Positions 21,617 through 32,724 are shown, numbered from the stretch's first letter. The stretch is DNA of 64,000 nucleotides from Budorcas taxicolor (GCF_023091745.1 NC_068924.1:64868832-64932831), one strand, 5' to 3'. Notes: generated from the sequence alone by a model not told the origin. A program made the numbers and translations.

Positions 21617-21720
21617 TTTTGTTCATTTATCCAGACCAGTATATACTGTCTATGTACTATATGCCAGGACTTATGGAAGTTTTTAGACACACAGGGATGA
21701 ATGAGATGACTTTAAAATGT
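21617..21720 (+). mobile_element. Probable L2 fragment
   Basis: 'gttcatttatccagaccagt' and 'tatatgccaggacttatgga' resemble the L2 pattern of 'attgagcacctactatgtgc'. Confidence 0.4.
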
Positions 21721-21740
21721 TTCTAGTCTAGGTTAGTGAG

Positions 21741-21768
21741 ACTGAGCGACTGAACTGAACTGAACTGA
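21741..21768 (+). mobile_element. Minimal BovB 3' tip
   Basis: Only the last 28 bases of BovB are present: 'actgagcgactgaactgaac' followed by another ACTGA unit, in the opposite orientation to the other BovB copies. Either an extremely 5'-truncated insertion or the remains of a larger one. Confidence 0.7.
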
Positions 21769-21899
21769 AATGCTCTCCTCCGATCCTAAGGGGAATGGGA
21801 GAAAAGAGAGAAGGCAGAAAGGACACTGGCAGTCACATATCTTTTTCTCTCTCTGGGAAAACTCGGAGAACATACTGCTACAGAAGTCAGCATAGGAAT

Positions 21900-22125
21900 T
21901 GAGCTGCTGAGAACATAGGCTTTGAAGGCAGACGCACCTGTGTCTGAATCTTGGCCTAATATGACTTGGGCAAATAACCTTCTTAACCTCAGTTTCCTTA
22001 TCTGTAGAATGGAGACACTAACAATACTCAGCTCATGACTGTTTTGAAGATTCAAGAAGATAATACTTCTAAAGCTCTGAGTGCAGAGCCTGGGACCTGG
22101 TAAACGCTCAACAGTCCTATTGAAG
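21900..22125 (+). mobile_element. MIR SINE
   Basis: 'gctttgaaggcagacgcacc', 'aatatgacttgggcaaataa', 'ctcagtttccttatctgtag' and 'ctggtaaacgctcaacag' follow MIR along most of its length. Confidence 0.85.
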
Positions 22126-22129
22126 CTTC

Positions 22130-23139
22130 TCTAGTCATCTTTCAGCTTATTTTATACTTAGGAACAAAGGTAAGTTCTGGACATGACGTATCCACTGCCA
22201 CCAAAGACAGGAGGGAGTCTTTGGGGTAGTTACTTCAGCTTCAGTCTTTTGATTGTCCTTTATTTATGGCTTGCTAGTTGGATGTTGCTTTGTTTTGAGG
22301 TGTCTTATGATTTATTACTAAATCCTTAATTTCCTGTATGTGCAAAAGCGGGGAGAGCATTGAGCATGTTACTGAGAGATTTGCTCATAATGGAAATGAA
22401 AGTAGAGGTCATTTTTTTAAACTGAAAGTGAGAAAAAGAATTGTGCATGTGCATTTGAGGTGAAGCGAGAACACGGGACAATGAGGCATACAAAGTGCTG
22501 AAAACTGAGCTGGGCACATAGTAAGCATTCAAGAAATTCCTTCCATCTTTGTCATCATCATATCGTCATCGTGTCGAACGAAGAAGGCATCGTATTATAT
22601 TTGGAAAATGTTGAGCTCATGTATTCTACAGTTATCAGCCTGAGGCAAGAAAAAAAAAGAAAACCAAAATGGAAAAAAAATTGCTACTAGGAGGCCAGAG
22701 CAGACTGTCAACCCTAGAAGCCTCATGCAAATTTAGGAGTAGGCTAGGCTTTGGAAAATGCGAGGGCTTGTACATTCCTGTTCGCAGAAAGTGGAAAGTG
22801 CCGCTTGGAGATTTCTATTGCAAGCTATGGGTGATCCATTAATTTAAAGCTCATTTGAATCTCTTCCTCATTAGACAGAACCTTGGGTGACTGGGGTATG
22901 GATCCTATAGACTGCTAAGATACTTATGGAGACCATCTGGAGATGGACTGTCAATTGCCTCTGTAGATTTCCAAATTGATCTATTTTAAAGAAACATGCC
23001 TGAGAGATGTATGAGAGCAGCAAGGAGAAATAGGAATGTCAGAGTGCCGACTAACCCTTCCGTCTGGTGGATATGTGAACGGACATTGCAAGCTTAAACT
23101 CTTCTCAATCTTCTTAGATTTACAAATATTATACTAACA
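22130..23139. other. Unique sequence with a MIR scrap
   Basis: 22495-22545 ('gctgggcacatagtaagcat') is a MIR 3' fragment. The A-rich tracts at 22650-22680 are simple. No gene is recognised. 22820-22900 is low in repeats. Confidence 0.45.
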
Positions 23140-23345
23140 ACAGCAACTCATGCTTACTGAGCATGTAATACGTGGCACACAGTGTTCTGAATATAGCTCA
23201 TGGACTTTCACCCCAACTCTGTGAGCTGGGTACTGTTATGCTTCCAGTTTAGCTGAGACACATGGGATCCAGCTAGCCAGTTGTGCAAGCAAGAGATGAA
23301 GTAGGCAGTCTGGCTCCAAAGTCCTTTTAACCACTGAACTTACAA
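23140..23345 (-). mobile_element. MIR SINE
   Basis: 'tgcttactgagcatgtaata', 'gtactgttatgcttccagtt' and 'agtctggctccaaagtcctt' follow inverted MIR. Confidence 0.7.
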
Positions 23346-23979
23346 ATGGCTTTTTAAGACCTGACCTACTTTTGAAGTATAACAGCTTCGTATTATCACG
23401 ATGACTATCACTATTAGGGAAGCACAGTCATTGACGTCAAGGAGAATTATGACCAAGTCAAAGCCATTTGATTTAGGACAAGCACATCATTGACCCTTGA
23501 GTGGGTGGTTTCTGTAAAGCGCTGGGATGACAGCCAGACTGCAAGGGCTAAGGGAGTCAAGGGAGGTGAGAAAAGGGAGGCCCTGGTTATAGATCACTTC
23601 CAGGGGTTTCACAGTAACAACCAAGAAAGAAATAGAATTACAGCTACACGGAGCAGCTAGCCATGGTAAGGCTTTCTTTTCCTTCTCCCCAAGGCAACGA
23701 ATGCATGTTGGAGGAAAGGAAAGGGGGCTGATGGAATAGAAGAGGATAAAGATGCTGAAAATGAAGCAAAGGTGTTTCAAATGAATGTCAGGGAAGGGAT
23801 GGTGCTCAGGGCACTAGTGGAGGGTTTGATGTCCAGCTGTATTTGAAAGAAATGTTTTGGCTTTACTTGTTAATGATCCTAGATGAAGCAGTGGTTAAAC
23901 TTTCAGTAATCTGGACCCACACTGTCCTAAAAGCCCTGGTGTGTATGATCCATTATCTTTTTGTAGAATTGGGTGTATG
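23346..23979. other. Unique sequence
   Basis: No recognised repeat or gene. The frames here have no known domain. Confidence 0.45.
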
Positions 23980-24455
23980 TCCCGCAGCTGCTAATAAACA
24001 GCTCTGTGATCTTGGGCGAAACAGTCTTTTCTTAGGCTTCCCTGGTGACTCCGCGGCAAAGAATCTGCCTGTCAGTACAGAAGACACAGGTTCAATCCCT
24101 GATCCAGAAGAATCGCGCATGCCTCCAAGCAACTAAGCCTGTAGCCCACAACTACTGAGCCCGTGCTCCAGAGCCCAGGATCCACAACCACTGCACCCGC
24201 GAACTGCAACTGCGGAGCCCGTGTACCCTGGAGCCCATGCTCCGCAACAAGAGGAGGCCCTGCGATGAGACGCCTGCACACTGCAACTGGAAAGCAGCCC
24301 CTGCTCACCACAACCAGAGAAACGCAGCAGCAACAAAGGCCCAGCACAGCCGAAAGCAAATAAGTAAACTTGTAAGAAAAATTCTTTAAGAAAGTCACTT
24401 CTTATCTCTGAGTCTCAATTTCCCTGTCCTGTAAAGTGGTAGATTTGAATTCAAG
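23980..24455 (+). mobile_element. MIR fragment interrupted by a CHR SINE
   Basis: 'agctctgtgatcttgggcga' before the CHR element and 'cttatctctgagtctcaatt' after it join into one MIR. Confidence 0.65.
24035..24388 (+). mobile_element. CHR-type SINE (cetartiodactyl)
   Basis: The head 'ggcttccctggtgactccgc' is tRNA-derived. The body has the typical run of 'gagcccgtgctccagagccc', 'ctgcaactgcggagcccgtg' and 'ctccgcaacaagaggaggcc', ending in an AAATAAGTAAA tail. The flanks 'aaacagtcttttctta' (24019-24034) and 'agaaagtcacttctta' (24389-24404) are a decayed target duplication. Confidence 0.88.
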
Positions 24456-24669
24456 ATCCTGGGTCCTTTGCACTTGCCACAGTACTCACTTTTAATATGA
24501 GTAGAAGAAGGTCTATTTTAGGTGGAGGATTAATACCTCTATTGTGTCATTTTTTGTCTGAGTGAGAGAGAGGTCACAGTCCCTTTCTTCTGTGCTGGAG
24601 AGAGAGGTGATTTGACCAGAATTGTAAACTGCTCTGTATTATATTTATAAAGCTGTATAATGTTCACTG

Positions 24670-24895
24670 GGCTTCCCAGGTGGCGCTAGTGGTAAAGAAC
24701 CTGCCTGCCAATGCAGGAGGCAGAAGAGATGTGGGCTCAATCTCTGGGCCAGTCAGATCTCCCGGAGGAGAGCATGGCAACCCTGTCAAGTATTCTTACC
24801 TGGAGAATCTCATGGACAGAGGAGCCTGGCAGGCTATGGTCCATGGGGTTGCAAAGAGTTGGACATGACTGAAGTGACTTTGCGTGTGCACACAC
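24670..24895 (+). mobile_element. Bov-tA SINE
   Basis: Complete + strand Bov-tA bounded by 'ataatgttcactg' (24657-24669) and 'ataatgttcattg' (24896-24908). Confidence 0.95.
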
Positions 24896-24908
24896 ATAAT
24901 GTTCATTG

Positions 24909-25400
24909 AAATTGACTTGTTTGTTACCAGGATTCTAAGGGCATCCTTCTAAACACCATAGAAACTTTGCTCCTTTATTAACTATGTACTTATCTTAGCC
25001 TCAGGAACTTCAAGAAATATTGCCAACTCGTTGCTAGAAAATGCTGTGTTGCTGTCGTTCAAATGCGTGAGTCCACCCATTAGTCATGGGGTTGCTTATC
25101 GCCCCAAGAGCCTGGTTCTCAGGAAGGCGGGGCAATCGCTGTATTTATGTTGCCAACCATCAGTTGTTAACAGCATTTAATAAGTAGAATTTCCCCCCAA
25201 CTACCAGAACTATAAAATTCAGCTCAGCAAAAGCATAGAGTGCCCACTATGTTTTAGGCACCGAACAGGAAAATGGGGACCACAGATATCAGCTTGGCTG
25301 ATAGAAGCCCGTAACCACAATAAAAACACAAAACAGGAAACCGTGATGAATATCTGGTGTGCAGCCATTTGGAACACAAGGGGTGCAACCTTTTAGCTAG
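24909..25400. other. No recognised element
   Basis: Unique sequence of ordinary composition. The phrase 'aaagcatagagtgcccacta' near 25235 may be an L2 scrap. Confidence 0.4.
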
Positions 25401-25403
25401 AGG

Positions 25404-25415
25404 GGTGTGTGTGTG

Positions 25416-25450
<35 letters not shown>
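25404..25450. repeat. GT microsatellite, about 47 bp
   Basis: A (GT)n run with a single TT interruption. Long enough to be length-polymorphic. Confidence 0.97.
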
Positions 25451-25582
25451 ATTTGTGTAAAAGGCTGGGTTATGTGGAAGGCACCCGGGGGTAAACCTGC
25501 ACAAGTGATACTTCTATCTTGCTATGGATGTGTTATTGATTAAAAACACTTATGCCTGGTGATCCAGCAGCCCAAACCCCCG

Positions 25583-25606
25583 CCCCCCCCCCCCCCCCCC
25601 CCCCCC
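25583..25606. repeat. Poly-C tract of 24
   Basis: Twenty-four uninterrupted C residues are preceded by 'aaaccccc' and 'g' and followed by 'gccacacacaca'. Such a long C homopolymer is rare and can form an i-motif, with a G-quadruplex on the other strand. Confidence 0.95.
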
Positions 25607-25699
25607 GCCACACACACAGAAGCAGACTGCTACCTCTGCAGCGTTTTGGCCTATACTCATGGCCCTAAGTCAGCGATCTGATACAAGACGCAGGCAGTA

Positions 25700-26640
25700 T
25701 TCTGCAGTAGCCACTCTCAAAGTGTGGTCCAGGGACCTTTGAAGTTGCCCTCAGGCCCTGTCACACAGGGCCCCCTGCTCAGAAGGGCTGGTGCTCCGTT
25801 TAAAGCTGTGTTGTGGCTGTCTCGAAATTCTAAATAACTTTTGAACAAGAGACTCCTCCCATTTGCCTGCAAATTATGTAGCTGGTCTTAGTTGCTTGAA
25901 ACCCTTCCACGGGATCTGTGAGTTCAAAACTATTTTAGTAATAATGACGATGATAATTTTACTCTATTATTTGCCTTTTCCACTCTCCTTCTCACACAAG
26001 GATGCACAGTGAAGTTTTCCAGAAGCTATATGAATTGGAGCTCTATTGCATCAGATCAAATGCAGAAACAGATACTAGAATCCAGCTATTTACTCTGAAG
26101 CCAGACGTTAAAGAGATCTGCAGATTTGAAAAACAATGCCACTCAGCTCACCATATATATTTTGCTTTTGGAAAACAGTTTTCATAAATGTATTTTAATT
26201 TTGTTAACATGAAATGTCTTTTTTTTAATGGTTTTTAAGTGAATCAATAAATAGCTATTTAAATTTTCCTCAGTTTTATCTTTTAATATATTAAATATTG
26301 GACTTCCCAGCTGGCTCAGTGGTAAGGAATCTGCCTGCAATGCAGGAGATTCAGGAGACACGGGTTCAATTCCTGGGTCAGGAAGATACCCTGGAGGAGG
26401 ACATGGCAACCCACTCCAGCATTCTTGCCTGGAGAATGCCATGGACAGAGGAGCTTGGGGGGCTGCAGTCCATAGGATCGCAAAGAATCAGACATGACTG
26501 AAGCGATTGAGCATGCATGCATATTAAATATCAATAGACACAACTCACAAAAAACAAAAATTTTGAGGATCATCAATAAGTTTTAAGAGTATAAAGTGAT
26601 TCGGAGTCCAAAAAGTCTGAAAGCTATTTAAGGCTGTCTG
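25700..26640. mobile_element. hAT-type DNA transposon relic, SINE inside
   Basis: It opens with 'actctcaaagtgtggtccag', the typical TIR of Charlie-group hATs, and continues with 'gaagttttccagaagctata' and 'gttaaagagatctgcagatt'. Related blocks appear at 37076-37548 ('gaattttccagaggctacat'). The right end is uncertain. No transposase is seen. Confidence 0.6.
26299..26520 (+). mobile_element. Bov-tA SINE nested in hAT relic
   Basis: Bounded by an exact 11-bp duplication, 'atattaaatat', at 26288-26298 and 26521-26531. Full-length + strand copy. Confidence 0.95.
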
Positions 26641-26752
26641 AAAGCTATTCAAGGCTTTATAGGTATTTACTTTTACTATTATAGGAAAGAAAGCATTGAA
26701 GGAATGTGACCAAAGATACAGTGTCCTTGTTTATACTTGTACTAGTCAGGGT

Positions 26753-27172
26753 TATCCAGAGAAACATAACCAATAGGAGAGATTATATACATAAATGGAG
26801 ATTTATTATAGGAATTGGCCCAAATGACAACAGAAGCAAGCCAAGAGGCTGGAGACCCAGGAAAGCCAGTGGTGTAACTCGGCCCGAGACTGAAGGCCCG
26901 AGAGCCAGAAGCACTGATGTCCAGGGGCAGGAGAAGAAGGATGTCCAGGAAAACTGGCCCTTCTTCTGCCTTTTTGGTCCATTCATACCCTCAGTGGATT
27001 GGAAGAGCCCATCACATTGGAGAGGACGATCTTCTTTACTCAGGGTTCCTGTTCAGATGCAAAGCTCTTCCAGAAGACCTTCACAGACACACTCAGAAAT
27101 AATGTTTTACCCGTTGGCTAGGCATCCCTTAGCCCAGTCAGGATGACACATAAAATTAACCATCACACTTGT
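26753..27172 (-). mobile_element. Ancient LTR-like repeat, inverted
   Basis: 'tagtcagggttatccagaga' to 'ataaaattaaccatcacac' is the inverted version of the same family as 968-1530 (for example 'caatgtgatgggctcttcca' on the other strand). A recurrent mammalian LTR-like family that I cannot name. No viral gene is seen. Confidence 0.6.
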
Positions 27173-27339
27173 TCATTTATGTAGGTAAATCTATGTCTAG
27201 GATTCTAAAATAGGACACAAATGAACCTATGGAACAGCATCAGACTCACAGACATAGAGAACAGACCTGGGGTTACCAAGCGGGAGGGAGGAGGGGGAGG
27301 GATGGATGGGAGGTTGGGATGAGCAGATGCAGTATTATA

Positions 27340-27419
27340 TTGGGCTGGCCAAAAGGTTTGTTTGGGTTTTTCCATAGTATCTTATAGGAAAACCAGAATG
27401 AACTTTTTGGCCAACCCAA
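27340..27419. mobile_element. Miniature mariner hairpin
   Basis: An 80-bp near-palindrome opens 'ttgggctggccaaaaggttt' and closes 'aactttttggccaacccaa', with a short loop around 'tatcttata'. It is a deletion derivative of a ruminant mariner family, made of the two inverted ends only. A TA precedes it. In cattle such hairpins are, from memory, linked to the large miR-2284/2285 family; that link is knowledge I could not check. Confidence 0.85.
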
Positions 27420-27499
27420 CACACAGGCTGGATAAACAACAAGGTCTATTGTATAGATAGGGAGCTGTATTCAATATCCTGTGATAAACCATAGGAAAA

Positions 27500-27632
27500 G
27501 AATGTAATAATAGGCTACCTGGAGTGGGTAACCTATCCCTTCTCCAGGAGATGTTCCCAACCCAGAAATAAAACTGGGGTCTCCTGCATTGCAGCTGGAT
27601 TCTTTACCAGCTGAGCTACCAGGGAAACCTGT
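27500..27632 (-). mobile_element. Partial Bov-tA SINE
   Basis: 'ctggagtgggtaacctatcc' to 'accagctgagctaccaggga' is the inverted tRNA-like head and part of the body. The L1 sequence resumes directly after it. Confidence 0.8.
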
Positions 27633-27670
27633 AAATTAACCATACTTCAATAAAATAAAATTTTAAAAAA

Positions 27671-28743
27671 TCTACCTCTATTTAAAGATGAGACAGACAC
27701 AACCTTTTCTTTACCCTTGAACTTCTTCAGAATTTCCCAACATGTCATCTAACACAAATTGCTTGTTTCTACTTGTCTTTCTTCCTTTGGATAAGCTTCA
27801 GAGTGGCAGATTCTGGTTTTCTTCTAGTCATGGGAGCTTCCCAGAATGGAATGGCTGCCCTGAGAGACAGTGAGCATCTCGTCCCTAAAAGGATTCAAGC
27901 AGAAGCCACTTCTGGAGTAGGTGCTGGAGAGGATTTGGGCATGAGGCAGAGAGTTGGGTGAGTGACTTCTGAGGTCCCTTACCTAGTCCAGACTCACAGG
28001 GCTAAAGTCATAGCGAATGGTATACATATTATACAAGGGAAAAAGAAAGGAGGGAGAGAAGATAGAAGAAGAAAACGGAAGCAGAGGAGGAGAAGAAGGA
28101 GAGGAAAAGGAAGGAGGAGGAGAAGAAAGAAAACAAGAAAGGAGGAGAAAAAGGATATTTCATCAGACCAAAGCAGTGCAGCAATCACTAGAGTTTCTGG
28201 TCCTGCATGCAAGGAACCAGGCACCAGCTGGAGTCTGAGAAGAGGACTTCAGACTGACGCAAGGGAGAACCGGGTAGGCAGGGCAGGGTGGGAATGAGAA
28301 TTGCGTGTTCTCATTCTTATGACTCTGACTCACTGAGATGGACATTTTTTTAGGTCACTGATCCTTCCCTTCCCTTTTTAAGGCCTCTTTCCTTCACTAA
28401 AGCGCTGACGTGCTTTCCCCACTTGTCTTTTGGAAATCCATCTTGTGATGGAATGCTAAGGTGCTTGGCTGATAATAGTTGAACACATTACCCTTGGAAA
28501 AGAAACAAGGGGAGACAGTATCTTCACCCCAAGGAACAAGTCTCCCAAGCAGGATATCTTAGACTCTGGGCAAGCCAAATAGATATTTTCAGGATAAGGA
28601 CATTTTTTTGCTAGAACTTCTCAAACCATACCTGCTGTTTTTAAGGGGTCATCAGAGATGGGTCCCTTTCTCTCTCCATCTGTGTTTCTTTCTTCATTTA
28701 TCCTCTTCCTCTATTCTTCCATAACAGCTTTTTCTAAACCTCT
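27671..28743. other. Unique sequence around a purine tract
   Basis: No gene is recognised. It contains the purine-rich tract annotated separately. 28440-28650 is unique. Confidence 0.45.
28036..28154 (+). repeat. Purine-rich (GA)-type tract, about 120 bp
   Basis: Almost every base on the + strand is A or G, with a few C or T interruptions. The composition is AGG, GAA and GGA units. Such tracts can form triplex (H-DNA). The frames over it are low-complexity and not real genes. Confidence 0.9.
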
Positions 28744-28756
28744 ATTATATCCCAGG

Positions 28757-28964
28757 GGACTTCCCAGATGGCTCAGTGGTAAAGAATCCACCTGCCAATG
28801 CAGGAGACGCGGTTTCAATCCCTGGGTCAGGAAGATTCCCCTGGAGGAGGTAATGGCAACCCACTCCAGTATTGCTGCCTGGAGAATCCCATGGACAGAG
28901 GAGCCTGGTGAACTCCATAGGGTCGCAAAGACTCAGAAGAGGACTGAGCGACTGAGCGCGCACG
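28757..28964 (+). mobile_element. Bov-tA SINE
   Basis: + strand Bov-tA bounded by 'attatatcccagg' (28744-28756) and 'attgtatcccagg' (28965-28977). Confidence 0.95.
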
Positions 28965-28977
28965 ATTGTATCCCAGG

Positions 28978-30245
28978 CATTGCCTAGGTTTGGTGATTTG
29001 AAGATAAATTACCTGGCATCACTGATTTCCTGATTTGTGAGCAGAGAACAGGTGAACTGATCTCTGTAAGGCACTGACGCAAATGCTGCAAGGGAGGGTG
29101 TGTAGGGCCGGGTGCCCCGGGTGGATGCAAAGAAGTGTGTGCAAAGTGCTGGGCGGGCCACCTGGGGTGGAGAAAAGGGATAATCCTGACCTGGAGCCTG
29201 GAGAGGGAAGTGGTATTTTATAAGGGAGAACAGGGTGCTCCAGGCCCAGAGTGGTTCAGTGATGTACCCAACTTCACAGCACTGTACTGCTGGACCAGCG
29301 CTGAAATCTAGTTTGTCTCCAGTGCCTGGCCCCTTGATCTGAATGCAGTCCCACCTTTCCAAGAATGCAGGCAGCTCAGTGTGACTTGGCGCACTGCAAG
29401 GTGAGTGAAAAGAAAGAGTAGCTGGAGATGAGGCTGGGGTCCAGCCAGCTTATAGTATTCCTCTAGTCACACTGGCAGACAGAATAAGGAGGTGACCAGG
29501 GACCAGGAGAAAGTAAAACCCAGTGCTTGAAGGGGCTGTTCGCTTATATTCACGTTACAAGATGTTCAGTGTGTATTCTCGGAGTCCCTGCCCTGTGCCC
29601 AGAGTTGCTCCCTCTGTGTCTCCGAGGTCACTTCCATGCAGCAAGGCTGGGGGTAGACTTACTGTGCTAAGCGGGATCCACTGTTAATAGGGCAGGGTCA
29701 CGTCTATAGATGCTATGGTTGCTGCTTCTCATGCTTCCTTTGAAGACCCTGTGCTCCTTCTCCTAACAAATAACCTCCTTTCCTTCCTCTGACTCTATTA
29801 GAGGCACAGAACGGCGCTGAACTGACCCACGAGAGGGGCAGTTTTCCTGCAAAGTCAGGAGGAGGGGCCCCAGCTCCTAGACCAGTGGAGTAAGCTACCA
29901 GGTTCAACAAAAGAGACTTGGTTTCTTCACTTCCCAGCCTTTACCTGGCTGATGCTGGCTGAGTGCTTTCTGTTCCAGAAACAGCCAGGGCCCAGGCAGA
30001 ATGGCTCACCCTCCCACAAGAATGCAAAGAAACAATTGGCTATTAATTTCCAGTAGGATGAGCAGAAACCCTTTCAGCCAGGAAATCTAAATTGAATAGC
30101 AATTAAGTCATTCAAGCTCCCTGACCCTTGTTTAACTTCCAGGACTGCAGATGGCTCTGAGTGGGAACTTGGAGATCATTTTAGCCACTGGTCCTGGGAG
30201 GCTATTTCACCTTTAAATGAGGTGCCTGCCTGTTCCCACTGGGCT
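28978..30245. other. Unique sequence
   Basis: No gene is recognised. 29200-29380 has MIR-like phrases ('tggttcagtgatgtacccaa'). 30030-30110 ('ctattaatttccagtaggat') is low in repeats and could be conserved. Confidence 0.45.
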
Positions 30246-30247
30246 GC

Positions 30248-30650
30248 ATCCTGTAGGGGTTAAGCCTAAGGACTAGGGAGCAGACTGCCTGGGTTTGAGT
30301 TCCAGCTCCGCCATTTGCTGTGTGACTTTGAGCAAGTTACTAAGCTCTCTGTGCCTTGGTTTTCTCATCTATGAAATGGAAATAATAGTACCAGCCTCCA
30401 GTTTTGATAGCTCAGCTGGTAAAGAATCAGCTTGCAATGCTGGATACCTGGGTTCGATCCCTGAGTTGGGAAGATCCTCTGGAGAAGGGAAAGGCTACCC
30501 ACTCCACTATTCTGACCTGGAGAATTCCATGAACTGTATAATCCGTGGGGTCCCAAAGAGTTGGAAACAACTGAGCAACTTTCACCTTGATATTGTTTTA
30601 CTGTATTTTGAAGATTAAATGAGTTGGTATTGGTGATGTGCTTAGACCTA
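30248..30650 (+). mobile_element. MIR SINE interrupted by a Bov-tA
   Basis: 'agcagactgcctgggtttga', 'gtgactttgagcaagttact' and 'ctcatctatgaaatggaaat' are MIR. After the SINE it resumes with 'tgaagattaaatgagttggt'. Confidence 0.85.
30401..30590 (+). mobile_element. Bov-tA SINE nested in MIR
   Basis: 'gatagctcagctggtaaaga' to 'actgagcaactttcacctt' is a + strand Bov-tA, slightly diverged. Confidence 0.88.
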
Positions 30651-30763
30651 TGTAAACATCGTTAAGGGTTAGATTAACAAAGCAGATATAATTATCCAGC
30701 TGCGTGTGGTACCTGCCTCTGTCTTTTCCTTCTCTTGGGATGTCTGTAATTGGCCAGATGGAA

Positions 30764-31240
30764 CAGATGAAGCTAAGAGGTTAAAAACAGGGATTTGGGC
30801 AGTCAAACTGCCTCAGTTCTGGCTCCCCAGGTGGCACAGTGGTAAAGAATCTGCCTACGGATGCAGAAGATGCAGGAAATGAAGGTCCAGTTCCTGGGTC
30901 ACAGAAGATCCCCTGGAAGTAGGAAATGGCTACTCATTCCAATATTCTTGCCTGGAGATTTTCCTGGACAGAGAAGCCTGCTGGACCTCAGTTCAGGAGG
31001 TCTCAGAGTCAGACATGACTGAGCACACACACTAGAAGTAGAATAGCTGCCTCCATTCAAATCCTAACTCCACCACTTGGTAAGAGGATGTCATCTAATC
31101 TCTCTGCTCCTCAGTTTCTGCATCTATAAAATGGGTTTGCAATTGTACTGACTTCTAGGATGGTCATGGGGAATGAGCTGAATCATGTTCTCAGTGCAGT
31201 AAGTGACACGTAGTAAGTGATCACTAAATTTTAACTGTCA
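30764..31240 (+). mobile_element. MIR SINE interrupted by a Bov-tA
   Basis: The MIR head 'gggatttgggcagtcaaact' lies before the SINE and 'tctctgctcctcagtttctg', 'ctataaaatgggtttgcaat' and 'gtgacacgtagtaagtgatc' after it. Confidence 0.82.
30821..31038 (+). mobile_element. Bov-tA SINE nested in MIR
   Basis: 'ggctccccaggtggcacagt' to 'agacatgactgagcacacac' is a complete Bov-tA. The flanks 'actgcctcagttc' and 'gctgcctccattc' form a decayed target duplication. Confidence 0.9.
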
Positions 31241-31384
31241 GTATTAGGCACCACCACTACCCCCCCCAACTAAAAGTGCTGTGTCAAAACAGCAAATGTG
31301 ATTGCACAAGTAATAATAATGCCAAAGCTGACATACAGAGCACATGTGGCCAGAACCTCAAGCCAGCTCCTTGAAGCTGCTTGT

Positions 31385-31610
31385 ATACTAGCTAACCAAA
31401 ATCTTGGCAGTCGGTGAGTCATGGGCGAGCTCAGCTATTTGGCATGTAAGTCCTGGCTCTCCTGGTCACCAGAGGTGTGATCTTGGACAAGTGAGCATCT
31501 CCAAACCTCAATTTGTTTCCTTCCTCCCACTCTTCCTTCCTTTAATAAATATTTTTAAGTGTCTATTCAATGGAGGCACAGTGCTAGGTTCTGGGTACTC
31601 CCCAGATGGA
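31385..31610 (+). mobile_element. MIR and L2 fragments
   Basis: 31385-31500 follows MIR ('gtgtgatcttggacaagtga'). 31530-31610 follows L2 ('ataaatatttttaagtgtct', 'gcacagtgctaggttctggg'). Confidence 0.6.
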
Positions 31611-32724
31611 CAGGCCCATGATGCATCACAGGAAGACTGTGCAATTTAGCAGGTCCCCCACCGTCTGCTGGGAGCCTAGCCTCACATGGTACCTATGTGC
31701 TCTCAGCAAATATGGCTGCTCATGCTAATTCACTATCAAATGCCTGATCACATCTGCATCTGCTTTCATCTGCCTTTCTCCTGAAGGAGGTGACTGGTTC
31801 TTATTGTTTTCTCCAGCCCAGATGAGATGCATAGGTCAGAAGGAGTGATTGTGAAGGTTATTCATTTTGTTTCTGTAGTCACAGTGAAGCAGGCAGACTT
31901 TTCCCCTGTAAATTTAGGATACTGTCGTATATTCATCATCCAAGAAATTAAAAAGCTGAAAGCAGAGTCGGCCAGGAAGCCTCTACTGCTACCTCCCTGT
32001 GATCTTATTCAGTCCTGGGCTGTCTTCAAAGCAAACTTGACTGACATGCAATTCTTCAGTCTTGGACAGCACTGTATCAATTGTGTTCTATGGAAAATTA
32101 TATCCTTAAACTGTTAATAGTATTCCATGAAAAGAAATGAAATTATTGAATGTTTCTTTCCTGCAGTCCTCCCCCAAGATCTTAACATACAGATGCATGT
32201 TGTGATATTGTATGCTATATTTCCAAAGATTGTTTGAGTGAGGAACCTTTCTCCAGCAACACAAGCAACATCTTGTGGCTTACTCTTCCTCAGAAAAGAG
32301 TCTGAAAAATGTCTTAAGTTAGACTTCACTGATGAAAGTCATGCAGAAACACCCAAACTCTGGTAATATGAGTATCATACTTAGAAGACATAGAACAGAC
32401 ATTGAGTGATGTCAAATCAGAACTGCCCCGGTTAGCACCAGAGAGGGAACAGAGAATGCTCTGTGCCCCGTGGCCATCCACACTCTGGCTTGGCTTACCA
32501 TGACCGAGTTGCTAGGGATAGCTGTCCAAGTGGACAGAGTATCCTGGCCCTGTTTACTTTCTCCTCCTGAAGAATTCTCCTTATTTCCCACGTCCAGCAG
32601 AAAACCTCCCTGCAGTTGGTGGTTTGGATGAGAATATTTATCTTCCCCAAACAGCTCTGCAACTTCCTCTCCCTAAATTGGGAGGTCGAGATGACTCAGG
32701 GTAGGGAAAGGACTTACAGTGAGA
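31611..32724. other. Unique sequence
   Basis: No recognised gene or repeat. 31830-32150 is an AT-rich, low-repeat block with a 96-codon + strand frame (31827-32117) that has no recognisable domain. Confidence 0.4.

Larger units (their letters stand above)
27215..27670 (+). mobile_element. L1 LINE 3' UTR with two nested insertions
   Basis: 'cagactcacagacatagaga', 'ggggttaccaagcgggaggg', 'ggataaacaacaaggtctat' and 'accatacttcaataaaataa' outline the L1 3' UTR. It is interrupted by a mariner element (27340-27419) and a partial Bov-tA (about 27500-27632). Confidence 0.85.

Noticed and set aside
28017..28297. Arg/Lys/Glu-rich frames as a basic protein
   Set aside because: They are translations of the purine tract.
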